From the NCBI RefSeq assembly GCF_002157355.1, contig NZ_LYMK01000001.1:310001-374000 (forward strand): DNA of 64,000 nt. Direction: 5' to 3'. The notes below the pieces were generated by a model. It searched no databases. It saw nothing but the letters and a program-made list of their open reading frames with translations, and was not told the origin of the DNA. Below, piece after piece: positions 28,115 through 37,321 of the stretch; the stretch's first letter is position 1, and each line of letters opens with the position of its first letter. The DNA is from Variovorax sp. JS1663. GTDB taxonomy: Bacteria; Pseudomonadota; Gammaproteobacteria; Burkholderiales; Burkholderiaceae_C. A program made the translations under genes and the position numbers.

Positions 28115-28843
28115 ATGGGACGAGTGCTTGCACTGATAGGGGTCTTCGCGTCGGCGACGTACCTGACGATCCTCAATGAGCTCATCGGCGGCAGATGGCA
28201 CAACCTGCGCACGCTGGATCTCAATGAGCTGGGTGACTTCCTCGCTGGCGCCTTCGGGCCGCTGGCCATCTTGTGGCTTGTCCTGGGCTACTTCCAGCAA
28301 GGCATAGAACTTCGGCAGAACAGCAAAGCGCTGCATCTCCAGGCGGAGGAACTTGCCAACTCCGTTGAGCAGCAGCGCAAGCTCGTCGAAATTGCAGCTC
28401 TTCAACATCAGGTCGACAGCCAAGCGCTCCAGCACCAGATTGACCAAGTCGCGCTCGCTCAAGAACAACAGCGTCAGTCGGCCCAGCCCTCCCTCTCCTT
28501 TGCAGTCCACACAACCGCAAGTTCGTCGCGAGGGAATACCTTCCAAGTGGAGATCAAGAATCTTGGAGGAGACATGTGCACGAGCTTGAAGATCGTTCCG
28601 GAGGGCAACTTGTTCGAACCTCAGGATTTCAAACATCTTGCAAGGGATGGACTCGTCTCGTTCACCTTTCGCTTGCCACCAGGCCATGAACTCATGGATA
28701 CCCCGTTCACCGCCTCATACACCGACGCCTTCGGCAGATTCACCAGCAAACCGGGCATGCTCTACTTCGATCGCAGCAAGCGCGAGCCGAGCGTACGAAT
28801 GGAAATATTGCATCCCGAGCAGAAACCGAGCGGCACCGCATAG
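28115..28843 (+). CDS. Membrane protein with two TM helices, coiled coil and beta domain
   Basis: 242 residues from ATG at 28115, with GGAGG at 5 nt. Two hydrophobic helices (VLALIGVFASATYLTILNEL and FGPLAILWLVLGYFQQGIEL) flank LGDFLAGA. A coiled coil rich in Gln/Glu follows, with repeating VDSQALQHQIDQVALAQEQQ. The C-terminal 100 residues form a beta-rich domain (VEIKNLGGDMCTSLKIVPEG; PFTASYTDAFGRF). This architecture is frequent in unannotated bacterial proteins near mobile DNA. No function recognised. Confidence 0.7.
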   Translation: MGRVLALIGVFASATYLTILNELIGGRWHNLRTLDLNELGDFLAGAFGPLAILWLVLGYFQQGIELRQNSKALHLQAEELANSVEQQRKLVEIAALQHQVDSQALQHQIDQVALAQEQQRQSAQPSLSFAVHTTASSSRGNTFQVEIKNLGGDMCTSLKIVPEGNLFEPQDFKHLARDGLVSFTFRLPPGHELMDTPFTASYTDAFGRFTSKPGMLYFDRSKREPSVRMEILHPEQKPSGTA

Positions 28844-28910
28844 GGGCAAGCGGGAACAAGAAAACCGCGCCATCCAGGACGCGCCGGGATTTGCACCCGG
28901 TCGCACGCAT

Positions 28911-29204
28911 CTATGGAAGCTTGGCGAGGATCGCGTCCATGTCGCTACTCGTATATGCGCGTAGTGAATGGAAACGAACGTTGCCTTGCGTCGCGATGGC
29001 AAGGCTGAACGCCGCCAACGCCTGCTCGTCCTCTGCCTCGATGATCGAAACAAGATCGAACTCTCCCATGGTCCAGAGGATTTCCCGCATGTTGACGCCG
29101 AACTTTTTCGCAGCCTCCTTGGCGGCGGCGGCGCGTTTGGTCGAGTCCTTGACCGTTTGAATGCCTTTCTCGGTGAAGGTCATCAAGCCAACGTAGGTAA
29201 CCAT
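28911..29204 (-). CDS. GYD domain-containing protein
   Basis: 97 residues, MVTYVGLMTFTEKGIQTVKDS. The family signature is the small ferredoxin-like fold with an LWTMGEFDLVSIIEAEDEQALAAF block, where the usual GxYD is replaced by MGEFD. GYD proteins are small cytosolic proteins of unknown function. AAGGAGATGAC provides a good ribosome site. It stands alone, opposite to its neighbours. Confidence 0.88.
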   Translation of the reverse strand: MVTYVGLMTFTEKGIQTVKDSTKRAAAAKEAAKKFGVNMREILWTMGEFDLVSIIEAEDEQALAAFSLAIATQGNVRFHSLRAYTSSDMDAILAKLP

Positions 29205-29570
29205 GTCATCTCCTTCAAGGTTCGACGCAGGCGGCCGATGCCAACTTTCTCAAACCGACGCAGCCGCCAAACGCCGTTCGAGCGCACAGGGAGTGAAATG
29301 ATCTGCGAGTCGTTGGCAAGGCGGGCCCGGTGAAGCAGGCGGACCTCGCGCGCGGCGGCAAAGGACTTCGCTGAGAGATGCCGCTGGCATGCTACGCGCT
29401 TCTGCGGCAATGGCAACCTCGGGCGCGAGTTGTTTTGCTGGGGCCGGGTGGTGCGGCCCGATCGCGTGGTCTTCCACCGCCAGCCGCTGCGCCGCCTGCG
29501 GCCGCCGATCGCCGGCGCTCCGCCACTTCTAAATGTTTCACAATGTCACATCATCATTTAGGAGAAGACT
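29205..29570. other. Intergenic, no gene supported
   Basis: A 366-nt GC-rich stretch between the divergent GYD gene and lipoprotein gene. Open frames on both strands look like random GC-rich frames. The last 40 nt turn AT-rich (ATGTTTCACAATGTCACATCATCATTTAGG) and probably hold the promoter of the lipoprotein gene. Confidence 0.5.
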
Positions 29571-30506
29571 TTGAAGATCGCCCTTCCCGCCCTGGCCTTG
29601 GTGGCCGCAACACTTGTGGGTTGCTCGCAGGAGCCCCCAACATGCGGCGCCCCAGAGACAGTGACTCTCGTGAAGAGCATCTTTCGTGAGCAACTGCTGC
29701 CCGAAAAATTCAAGGCCATCTCTGCGAGCACTTTCGACAGGGGCACGCGTCTCGAACTGCCGACTCCGAGCAAGTTCGACAAGGACGTGCACAAGTACAC
29801 CTGTGAAGCGCGCTTCTCTGTCGACGCATCGGCGGGACTTGAGCCTGAAACTGCCTTGGCATTCGCGGTTCTGGCTCGGCTAGGCAGTCATCCCTCTGCG
29901 ATCGACCAGATCATCACGAAGGGCAACGATGGGCCACGGTACGACTTCAACATCAACTATTCGAGCCAGAACGTGGACGGGCAGCACATTGTGCGCGTGA
30001 GCGACCTGCAGGAAATTCAAGCCGCGTTGGCTGGCGCTTTTCTGGCAAGCCTCGACAAGCCGGCGTCTCCTCCGAAGGCAGAAAGCGTTGCCGCACCACC
30101 AGCCGCAATCAGCGCGCCTACCCCTGCCGACGTGAAGACGGCGCCTGAGCCCGCACCGCTCGCGGCTGTCGAACCGGCGCCCTCCGTACCCGCCCGGTTG
30201 CCGAAGGATGACCCGGAGAAGGTCGTCGAAGAAGCGCCTCTTCCGCAGGACATCGCTGCGGGCGAATTCGAGGCCGCGGATAAGGCATTGAACGTGGCCT
30301 ACAAGGACACCATGGGCAGACTGAGCACGGAAGCGAAGAACGCACTGCGCGCGGAGCAGCGCAATTGGATCAAGAAGCGCGATGCCGAATGCGAGGACGA
30401 CGGCACCCACGGCCAAGGCCCGGCCAGCGCCGGGCACCTCGAGTCGATGGGTTGCATGACCCGGATGACACAGGCCCGCACGAAGGAAATCCGCGCGTTC
30501 AACTGA
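29571..30506 (+). CDS. Lipoprotein with C-terminal DUF1311 (LprI-like) domain
   Basis: 311 residues from TTG at 29571, with AGGAGAAGACT directly upstream; no better ATG exists near the signal peptide. The lipobox is LVGC at residues 15-18. Residues 20-160 form a domain with two Cys, then a Pro/Ala-rich linker (about 165-225), and a C-terminal DUF1311 module: FEAADKALNVAYKDTMGRLS, ALRAEQRNWIKKRDAECED and SMGCMTRMTQARTKEI. DUF1311/LprI proteins are periplasmic, and some act as lysozyme inhibitors; that function here is a guess. Confidence 0.85.
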   Translation: MKIALPALALVAATLVGCSQEPPTCGAPETVTLVKSIFREQLLPEKFKAISASTFDRGTRLELPTPSKFDKDVHKYTCEARFSVDASAGLEPETALAFAVLARLGSHPSAIDQIITKGNDGPRYDFNINYSSQNVDGQHIVRVSDLQEIQAALAGAFLASLDKPASPPKAESVAAPPAAISAPTPADVKTAPEPAPLAAVEPAPSVPARLPKDDPEKVVEEAPLPQDIAAGEFEAADKALNVAYKDTMGRLSTEAKNALRAEQRNWIKKRDAECEDDGTHGQGPASAGHLESMGCMTRMTQARTKEIRAFN

Positions 30507-30594
30507 CACCGCCTACGCGGCGCCGAGCCACCCGTCTGCGCGTGTGCGACGCCGCGATCGAGCGAAACGCGCGTCAAGCAGTTGCAGCCGAGCT

Positions 30595-31248
30595 TCAGCA
30601 ACGCAGCGCGAACTGCCGATCCCTCACCTGCTTGCGCAGGTTCCGCAGCCGATCCTGTTCATGGCCTGACAGCGGCTGCCGGGTCGCCGCATCGATCGCG
30701 GCAATCTGCGCTGCAAGATGCGGACATTCAAGAGGCGCCTGATCCACATTCATCGCGACGCGGCGCTCGTGCTCGACAACGCTGCGGGCGACCGCGCTGT
30801 TGCTGCGCAGGGACTGTGCCCTGGCTTCCGGCGACATGCCGTCGGCCAGGTTGATGTCGGGTTGGACCGTCGTCGTGCCCGCCTTCGTTCCAGGTGGGCA
30901 CGCGCCATCGGAATACGTCGTCGCGCCCGTGGGCGAGACGCACTTGGTGACCTGCTGTGTGCGGGGCATCGGCCGACGCTCGGGCGGGCGCACGGGCTGC
31001 CCGGCCGTGGGCGTCGCGTCCCGCTGCGGGAGAGGCGCCGGTGCGCCCTGCGCGTTGCGTGGACTGCCGAAGCGAAGCCGGTCGGCCCCATCGATGAAAT
31101 AGACGATCGCCGCGACGGATGCAGCGATGGCAGCCAGAACGAAGAGCCAACGGTTCGACGACTTCGACGGCCGCAATGCTCGCTCCCAGGCGGTCATGGG
31201 GTCACGGGATTCATTCAGCCACGAGTCGCGGGAATCAGCCTTGCGCAT
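30595..31248 (-). CDS. Single-pass membrane protein with DUF4124-like motif
   Basis: 217 residues from ATG at 31248 (MRKADSRDSW); an upstream in-frame ATG at 31302 is possible. One transmembrane helix, WLFVLAAIAASVAAIVYFI, lies near residue 35. After a Pro-rich linker comes KCVSPTGATTYSDGACPPGTKAG, the small DUF4124 pattern (KCV-YSD-CP) of periplasmic proteins. The C-terminal helix block HEQDRLRNLRKQVRDRQFALRC is charged. Convergent with the lipoprotein gene. Role unknown. Confidence 0.75.
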   Translation of the reverse strand: MRKADSRDSWLNESRDPMTAWERALRPSKSSNRWLFVLAAIAASVAAIVYFIDGADRLRFGSPRNAQGAPAPLPQRDATPTAGQPVRPPERRPMPRTQQVTKCVSPTGATTYSDGACPPGTKAGTTTVQPDINLADGMSPEARAQSLRSNSAVARSVVEHERRVAMNVDQAPLECPHLAAQIAAIDAATRQPLSGHEQDRLRNLRKQVRDRQFALRC

Positions 31249-31398
31249 AGGCCCCCGAATGTCACCGATCGAAGCGCTGGCGGGGCGTGGGCCGTGCGCC
31301 ATGCGCTGAGGCCGCCGTGAAGTTTTTCATGCCAGCGGGCTCGGCATGAACCCGTGGAGGAGGGGAGAAAGGAGGGACCGTTATGCGGACACGGTTGC

Positions 31399-31630
31399 CC
31401 GGCTCAGAGCGTCTTCATCATGTACGCCAGATAGAAGCCCTGGGTGTGGTTGTCGATGAGGCCGAACTCCGTTCGGCCTTCTTCGTCCTTGGCGTTGAGC
31501 CAGATGGGCTGGGATTCGGGGTACTCGCCGACGAAGGTGCAGTTGAAGTGGCGAAGGCGGCGGCCGAGGTCGCCGGATCTCACTTCTTCTGGGGTTGCTT
31601 CGGTGATGGTCCAGGTGGCCATGTGAGGTT
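31399..31630. repeat. Partial direct repeat of 32934-33366
   Basis: Apart from a 204-nt internal gap, this segment repeats the GNAT gene region at 32.9-33.4 kb at very high identity and in the same orientation. The two copies flank the AbiE locus as direct repeats. Confidence 0.8.
31404..31622 (-). pseudogene. Internally deleted GNAT acetyltransferase copy
   Basis: 72 codons. It is a near-identical copy of the 140-codon GNAT gene at 32937-33359. The start matches (ATWTITEATPEEVRSGDLGR against TNWTLTEATQEEVRSGELGR) through WLNAKDEEGRT, and the end matches from EFG-IDNHTQGFYLAYMMKTL. The 68 codons between, which hold the acetyl-CoA loop, are deleted in frame, so the product cannot be an active acetyltransferase. 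It directly follows the truncated AbiEii gene. Confidence 0.8.
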
Positions 31631-31631
31631 T

Positions 31632-32210
31632 CTAGTCGTGCCTGGGGCTCGAAGCCCATCGAGGACATGTGCCGGGACTACGTGCTGGCGAACTCGCACT
31701 GGCGGCGCGCAGCGCCGCCGCGGGAACATCGGCGAGGAGGGTCGGATAGTCGACAGTCTGTGCGGCCGGCGTGACCGCGTCGCCGAATCCGATGTCGACC
31801 TGCAGCGCCAGGCGTGCGCCGTCGAGCGTTGCGCGCACATTGACGCGTACGCCGCCGTAGCCGGCCGCTTCACGGATCTCGGCGCCTGTCACCGAGTCGG
31901 CATCGAACACGATGCCGTCGTCGTTCGAAATACTGCAGATCGAACGGAAGATGCCGATCAGGGTTGGTACATCGGCCGGACCGAAACCCAGGAGATCGGC
32001 ATCGCGGGTCGGCCGGTGCGAGTGGCCGTACCAAAGCTGAAAGAGCAGGGCGCCCTTGAGCAGGAAGTTCGCCGCGTGGTCCGAGATCGATAGCCGGTAC
32101 AGCAGGCGTTCCAGGCCGTACCGGGTCAGTGTCAGATTGAAGTCCTCCTTCGCGGCATCGGCGTGCTGCTTCAACCGTGCACGGATGGAAGCCGCGCGGT
32201 TCGCCGTCAT
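31632..32210 (-). pseudogene. AbiEii-like nucleotidyltransferase toxin, C-terminally truncated
   Basis: 192 codons from ATG at 32210, overlapping the antitoxin stop (ATGA). It has the nucleotidyltransferase core of AbiEii: LKGALLFQLWYGHSHRPTRDADLLGFG with the D-A-D metal site, then VRVNVRATLDGARLALQVDIGFGDAV. Full-length toxins are near 280-300 residues and continue after YPTLL with a Lys/Glu helix block (VAEK...NSRMKDFYDL). Here the frame diverges right after YPTLLADVP and ends in SPRHD, beside the deleted GNAT copy. The toxin is probably inactive. Confidence 0.8.
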
Positions 32211-32830
32211 GCCGTGATCGCCTCGACATAGGGCCGCATCACGTTGGCCACGCGACCGCGCGTGGCGTGACGCCAGAGCTCGTCCAGCGTGAACTTGCGC
32301 TGGCGCAAGCCTTCGCGCAGCGCTTCGAGCGCGACGTCGAGGCCGATCTTGTTGCGGAAGCGGAAGCAGTCGACGACGGTCCGCGCTGCATTGAAGACGG
32401 GCACCTTGATGCCGTCGATGGTTCGGCGCTCGATACCGTCGGCCAGGGCTGCGTCGGACATGCGGACGACGCGGATCGCCGGTTGGTCCAGCCGTGGTGT
32501 CACCATGTGCTGCGGGATCGCGAGCCAGACCTCGTAGGGGGCCTGCGTGCCGATCTCGTGCACGCGAAGAGCCGACAGCAGGCACACGACACCTTTCGGA
32601 ACACGTGCCGACACCTCGGCGAGGGAGCGGTGCTCGCTGGTCTTCGCGCCGGGAATGCCGTAGAGCCCGCGCGCGACGCGCTCGAGCTTGCCGGTCTGGA
32701 CGAGGCGCGTCAGCGCGATCGTCGGCAGGCCCTGCTGCGTCACGTCACGCGCGCGCAGCAGTTTGCGTGATCGAGCAAGGCGCAACACCTGCTGTTCCTG
32801 GGTGGCGGTTGCTGCCGTCGGAGCTCTCAT
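32207..32830 (-). CDS. AbiEi family antitoxin (type IV toxin-antitoxin)
   Basis: 207 residues from ATG at 32830. The N-terminal winged helix is RLARSRKLLRARDVTQQGLPTIALTRLVQTGKLERVARGLYG, which binds operator DNA in AbiEi. The C-terminal domain contains ALRVHEIGTQAPYEVWLAIP and DGIKVPVFNAARTVVDCFRFRNKIG, both typical. AbiE systems cause abortive infection; the toxin is a nucleotidyltransferase and some relatives add nucleotides to tRNA. The antitoxin looks complete while its toxin is truncated, so this is a decayed defence locus. Confidence 0.9.
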   Translation of the reverse strand: MRAPTAATATQEQQVLRLARSRKLLRARDVTQQGLPTIALTRLVQTGKLERVARGLYGIPGAKTSEHRSLAEVSARVPKGVVCLLSALRVHEIGTQAPYEVWLAIPQHMVTPRLDQPAIRVVRMSDAALADGIERRTIDGIKVPVFNAARTVVDCFRFRNKIGLDVALEALREGLRQRKFTLDELWRHATRGRVANVMRPYVEAITA

Positions 32831-32936
32831 TGGCGGATTCTGTTGTGAGAGCACTGTGAAAGTCAATTTTTGCAGTAGAAATGCAACACAGTCGCATGCC
32901 CGCCGAATGCGCCCGCTGCCGCTGGCTGCAGCCGGC

Positions 32937-33359
32937 TCAGAGCGTCTTCATCATGCACGCCAGATAGAAGCCCTGGGTGTGGTTGTCGATGCGGCCGAAC
33001 TCCTTGTAGCCGCGCTTCACATAGAAGCCGCGCGCCTGCCACTCGAAGGTCTCGAGCTTGGCGCTGTGCGCGCCCAGGTGCTTGGCCCTCGCTTCGGCTT
33101 GCGCCAGCAGTTCGCTCCCGAGGCCGGAAGCACGGGCTGCCTCGTCGACCCACAGCACGTCGATGTGAAGCCAATACAGGAACACGTAGCCGCGAAGGCC
33201 GCCGATCGTTCGGCCTTCTTCGTCCTTGGCGTTGAGCCAGATGGGCTGGGATTCGGGGTACTCGCCCACGAAGGTGTAGTTGAAGTGGCGAAGGCGGCGG
33301 CCGAGTTCGCCGGATCTCACTTCTTCTTGGGTTGCTTCGGTGAGGGTCCAGTTGGTCAT
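32937..33359 (-). CDS. GNAT family N-acetyltransferase
   Basis: 140 residues. The fold is complete: FVGEYPESQPIWLNAKDEEGRTIGGLRGYVFLYWLHIDVLWVD, then the acetyl-CoA loop ARASGLGSELLAQAEARAKHLG (degenerate Q/R-x-x-G-x-G), and FEWQARGFYVKRGYKEFG. It is of the small stand-alone type often tied to toxin-antitoxin or stress loci. An internally deleted copy lies at 31404-31622, on the other side of abiE. The ribosome site is weak. Acceptor unknown. Confidence 0.85.
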   Translation of the reverse strand: MTNWTLTEATQEEVRSGELGRRLRHFNYTFVGEYPESQPIWLNAKDEEGRTIGGLRGYVFLYWLHIDVLWVDEAARASGLGSELLAQAEARAKHLGAHSAKLETFEWQARGFYVKRGYKEFGRIDNHTQGFYLACMMKTL

Positions 33360-33513
33360 TGTGGGCTCAGCTCGGGTCGGGGAGTCGCCGCGATGATGGG
33401 TTAAGCCACGGTACGCGACTGCATATTTTCTCGAGACAACCGAGACTTTTTACCTCACGCTGATCGTCGAGAGTTGCCAACAATCGCCGCTCCCGCCACA
33501 ACAACGACAGGCA

Positions 33514-34320
33514 TTGACCGTGTTCACGAACAAGAATAATGACCGACCCGCAAAGACCATCGCTCTCGTTACCGCAGCATCCGTCGCATTGAGCGGCTGT
33601 AGCACGATGGTTGCGTACTCGGCCAAACCCATAGAGCCGATCCAGACGTTGAAGTACACGCAGGGCATCGGCACCGTCACCGAGAAGAGCGAGAGCAACG
33701 AGATCTTCATGTACCCCACGTTCAGAACGCAGGGTACGACGATGCCGACCTTCACGATCGGCTACGCCAACAACGGCAGCGAAGCCGTTAACTTCACACC
33801 GGACAACGTCAAGGCCTTCTTCCGCGGCCAGCCGGTTCCGATCTACACCTACACCGAGCGAATCGCTGAGATTCAGAGCGAAAAGCGGAGCCAGCAAATC
33901 GCGCTGGCCATCGTCGGTGGCTTGGCCGCTGGTGCTGCTGCGTATGGTGCTTCGCGCCAGACTTATCGGTCCAACTACTCCGGCTTTGCTTCAGGGCGGG
34001 GCGGCGTCACGAGCTTCGCCGGGACCAGCACCGTTCGCGTCTACGACCCGTTGGCCGGCATCGTGGCGGGCGCGGCAGTGGGAGGCGCAACGGGGCTGGG
34101 AATACGGCAGCTTGAGTACAACGCCCAGAATCAGGAGCAGGCCGCCAATTCGATACTGCAGGCGAACACGGTGGATCCGTTTCACATGGTCACCGGTGAT
34201 CTCGTGTTGAAGGGCTGCTGCGATCCGTATCCGAGACCTGATGACGCGATTCGCTTTGAAGTTACAGCGAATGGGAGAACTGCGGTCTTCGAGTTTGCGC
34301 GGGTGAAGGTCTCGCAGTAG
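33514..34320 (+). CDS. Lipoprotein, hypothetical
   Basis: About 266-268 residues; TTG at 33514 or GTG at 33520 starts the frame. The signal peptide ends in VALSGC, a clear lipobox. The mature protein has a beta-rich N-terminal half (TPTFTIGYANNGSEAVNFTPDNV-like), then a hydrophobic glycine/alanine segment (IALAIVGGLAAGAAAYGASR) and a second one (AGIVAGAAVGGATGLGI), like glycine-zipper segments of outer-membrane-associated lipoproteins. The end (AIRFEVTANGRTAVFEFARV) is a beta strand pair. No family recognised. Confidence 0.8.
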   Translation: MTVFTNKNNDRPAKTIALVTAASVALSGCSTMVAYSAKPIEPIQTLKYTQGIGTVTEKSESNEIFMYPTFRTQGTTMPTFTIGYANNGSEAVNFTPDNVKAFFRGQPVPIYTYTERIAEIQSEKRSQQIALAIVGGLAAGAAAYGASRQTYRSNYSGFASGRGGVTSFAGTSTVRVYDPLAGIVAGAAVGGATGLGIRQLEYNAQNQEQAANSILQANTVDPFHMVTGDLVLKGCCDPYPRPDDAIRFEVTANGRTAVFEFARVKVSQ

Positions 34321-34538
34321 AGGGTGGGCGGCACGGTGCTGGACTTAGCGACTGAGCGTTCGCGAGTGCGCGAACCGGTCATTCGCCGAGCAAAGCCACA
34401 GGCGACCGCTTGGCTACCCAGACTAGTCGCTCGACCGAGGCAAACCAGACCAGACCATGGCAACGACTGCTCGCGCCGACGATGAACTGGTGCTCTCGAC
34501 CCTAAACGGGCACTCGGCTCCTAGTCCAAGAGGAGATC

Positions 34539-35939
34539 GTGCCGGATGCTATAGACTTCAGCAGGTTGCGCCAACATTTTTGGCCGGGGTGGGGCATGCT
34601 GCAAAAAGTTATAGAAGACCCTTTGCTTGAGATCCTAATGGCCATCCAGGAGAAGCATGACAAAGACTTCTGGTCCTTCAAAAACGCGTCCAAGCGCCGT
34701 GGAGCTCATGCGCTGATCCACTATCCCGCCATGATGGTGCCAAATCTGCAGGGCAACATCCTCGACGCTATCAAACAGGCATCGCCCAAATCCCAAAAGG
34801 TACTGGACCCCTTCGTTGGCTCGGGGACTGTACTCGTAGAGAGCATGAACTTGGGGCTTGACTTTTCCGGCGTAGACATCAACCCGTTGGCGGTGCTGTC
34901 ATGTCTCGTCAAGTCCGGCCCTTACTTCATTGATGCGTTCAAGGATGAAGCTTCTAAGTTGATTGCGAGAATCCGCGCCGATGGGATCACACGTCACGAA
35001 GCCACCTTCATCGGCCGAGAAAAGTGGTTCGAGGAAGACGTGGCGCTCGGCATCTCCAAGGTCGCACGGAACATCAAGGATGTAGACGCGCTCTGGGCTC
35101 GACGGCTGTTTTGGCTGGCATTGGCCCGTGTTATCCGCGCCTGCTGCAACTCCCGCAACTCGACGTACAAGCTTCACATCAAGAAGGCGGCGGATATCAA
35201 CCCCGAGGCCGATCCGGTGAAAGCCTTCGTTGAAACGATCGAGGCCTACAAGAAGCACTTGAAGGACCAGACCGTCGACTGGTCTGAAAAGGGCCTCCTG
35301 AAGCGCGGGCGGTATCAGAACAGCGTGAGCATCACAGTGGGAGACAGCACCAGCACTCTGGAAGAGGCCGGGCAATTGTTCGATGTCATCATGACATCGC
35401 CGCCCTATGGGGATAACAAGACCACGATCCCCTACGGCCAATATGCCTTCCTGCCTCTGCAGTGGATTTCGGCGGAAGACATCAGCCCTTCGATCGAAGC
35501 TAGCGTACTCGCGAACGCTCATGCGCTGGATACGGCCAGCCTCGGTGGCAGCGCTAAGAATGCCACAGAGCGGGCCGAAGTGCTTCGGAACGAGTTCGAG
35601 TCGGTGAGGAAGTATCTGGTCAAGCTTTCTTCCAAGGGCAGCGGCGTCAAGCGTTTCGGTGCGTTCTTCGGCGACCTCAACCCCTGCATCGAGCAGATCT
35701 GTAACTCGACCAACCTCGGTGGATATCACGCCTGGACGATTGGCAGCCGGCATATCGAAGGCATCCGAGTGCCGATGGAAGAGATTCTTGAGGAAATGCT
35801 CGACAAGCGCGGTATGGACACCGTTGGCCGGATACACCGGTCTATCCATGCCAAGAAAATGGCGGCGCGCAACAACTTGTCCAGCACGATGAACACAGAA
35901 ATCATCGTCCTGGCGAAGAAGAGCGCAAAGAAGAGCTAA
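34539..35939 (+). CDS. DNA methyltransferase (N6-adenine or N4-cytosine type)
   Basis: 466 residues from GTG at 34539 with AGGAG at 4 nt. SAM motif I is DPFVGSGTVLVES near residue 90 and the catalytic motif is TSPPYGDN near residue 287. About 190 residues between them probably carry target recognition. The stop overlaps the start of a GHKL-type ATPase gene (TAATG). Methyltransferases paired with Hsp90/MORC-like ATPases occur in restriction-modification systems. No endonuclease is visible, because the downstream genes are cut by an IS630 element. Confidence 0.88.
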   Translation: MPDAIDFSRLRQHFWPGWGMLQKVIEDPLLEILMAIQEKHDKDFWSFKNASKRRGAHALIHYPAMMVPNLQGNILDAIKQASPKSQKVLDPFVGSGTVLVESMNLGLDFSGVDINPLAVLSCLVKSGPYFIDAFKDEASKLIARIRADGITRHEATFIGREKWFEEDVALGISKVARNIKDVDALWARRLFWLALARVIRACCNSRNSTYKLHIKKAADINPEADPVKAFVETIEAYKKHLKDQTVDWSEKGLLKRGRYQNSVSITVGDSTSTLEEAGQLFDVIMTSPPYGDNKTTIPYGQYAFLPLQWISAEDISPSIEASVLANAHALDTASLGGSAKNATERAEVLRNEFESVRKYLVKLSSKGSGVKRFGAFFGDLNPCIEQICNSTNLGGYHAWTIGSRHIEGIRVPMEEILEEMLDKRGMDTVGRIHRSIHAKKMAARNNLSSTMNTEIIVLAKKSAKKS

Positions 35940-36160
35940 TGGGCCGCTTAAGGGAGAGCATGGGATTGGACGAACAAAATCATCGCCCAGACGAGATTAA
36001 AGTCTCTGCCCGGGTGCTCGTCCAACTGGGTGAGGAGCTTGTGACGGATGCGGAGCAAGCCATCCTCGAATGCGTCAAGAACGCCTATGACGCTGATTCT
36101 CTCGGCTGCAAGGTGGTGATTCGCACCAAGGCGTATGGTTCCTTTGACCAGGATGAACTA
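35939..36160 (+). pseudogene. GHKL (Hsp90/MORC-like) ATPase, 5-prime fragment cut by IS630
   Basis: The first 74 codons remain: EIKVSARVLVQLGEELVTDAEQAILECVKNAYDADS, where ECVKNAYDAD is the N-box of Hsp90-like ATPases (Asn and Asp bind Mg-ATP). The frame then runs into the inverted repeat of the insertion sequence and ends in foreign codons. The rest of the gene is not found on the other side of the element, so it has been lost. Start at 35939 or at ATG 35960. Confidence 0.85.
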
Positions 36161-37321
36161 GTGTGCTGTCCCGCTAATAAGTGGCATAAATAATGCATGC
36201 CTTTGCGGTATCTTGGAACTGGAGATACCGCGATGAACAGAGGCCGGCCGAAGGCGCAATTGGTGATGACGGACGATGAGCGGGCGCAACTCGTGTCGTT
36301 TGCGCGCAGCCGCTCGCTGCCGGCGTCGTTGAGTGCGCGAGCGCACATCGTTCTGAGCAGCGCCAACGGCGAGGCTAACAGCTCGATCGCCGAGCGTCTG
36401 CAACTGACCAAGGCCACCGTGGGCAAGTGGCGCGCTCGGTTCATCGAGCGCCGCATTGCGGGGCTTTACGACGACATGCGCCCCGGCCCGCCGCGCAGCA
36501 TCGACGACGAGCGTGTGGCCAACCTGATCAAGACGACGCTGCACACCAAGCCGGCCGACGGCGCGACGCACTGGAGCGTGCGCTCGGTGGCCGCGGAGAC
36601 CGGCATTTCCAAGAGCAGCGTGCAGCGCTACTTCCAGCTCTTTGGCCTGCAGCCGCATCGCACCGAGAGCTTCAAGCTGTCCAACGATCCGTTCTTCGTG
36701 GAGAAGCTGCGCGACGTGGTGGGCCTGTATCTGAGCCCGCCCGAGAACGCGCTGGTGCTGTGCGTGGATGAGAAGAGTCAATGCCAGGCGCTGGAGCGTA
36801 CGCAGCCGATGTTGCCCATGGGCCTGGGCTATGTCGAAGGCGTCACGCACGATTACAAGCGCCACGGCACGACCACGCTGTTCGCGGCCCTGAATGTGCT
36901 CAACGGTGCAGTGCTGGCGGCTTGCAAGCCGCGCCATCGCCATCAGGAATTCCTGTCGTTCCTGCGCGAGATCGACAAGGCCGTGCCGGCCGAGTTGGAC
37001 GTTCACTGCATCGTCGACAACTACGCCACCCACAGCCATCCGAAGGTCAAGGCCTGGTTGGCGGGCCGCCCGCGCTGGCACATGCACTTCGTGCCAACCT
37101 ACAGTTCCTGGCTGAACCAGGTCGAACGTTTCTTCGCGCTGATCACCGACAAGGCCATCCGGCGCGGCTCGTTCACCAGCGTCAAGCAACTCGTCAACCG
37201 CATCGACCAGTTCGTCACCCATCACAACACCAACTGCCGACCCTTCCGCTGGACTGCCACTGCCGAGTCGATCCTTGAGAAACTGCATCGACTTTGCTCA
37301 CGTATCAGCGGGACAGCACAC
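36161..37321 (+). mobile_element. IS630-family insertion sequence
   Basis: 1161 bp. The left end begins GTGTGCTGTCCCGCTAATA and the right end, reversed, reads GTGTGCTGTCCCGCTGATA, so the ends are matching inverted repeats. TA flanks both sides (36159-36160 and 37322-37323), which fits the TA target duplication of IS630/Tc1-mariner elements. It carries one transposase gene. Left and right flanks hold fragments of unrelated genes on opposite strands, so a deletion or recombination accompanied or followed insertion. Confidence 0.9.

Noticed and set aside
29183..29477. Short minus-strand frames upstream of the GYD gene
   Set aside because: No ribosome site, no recognisable pattern, Arg/Leu-rich as expected for random GC-rich frames.
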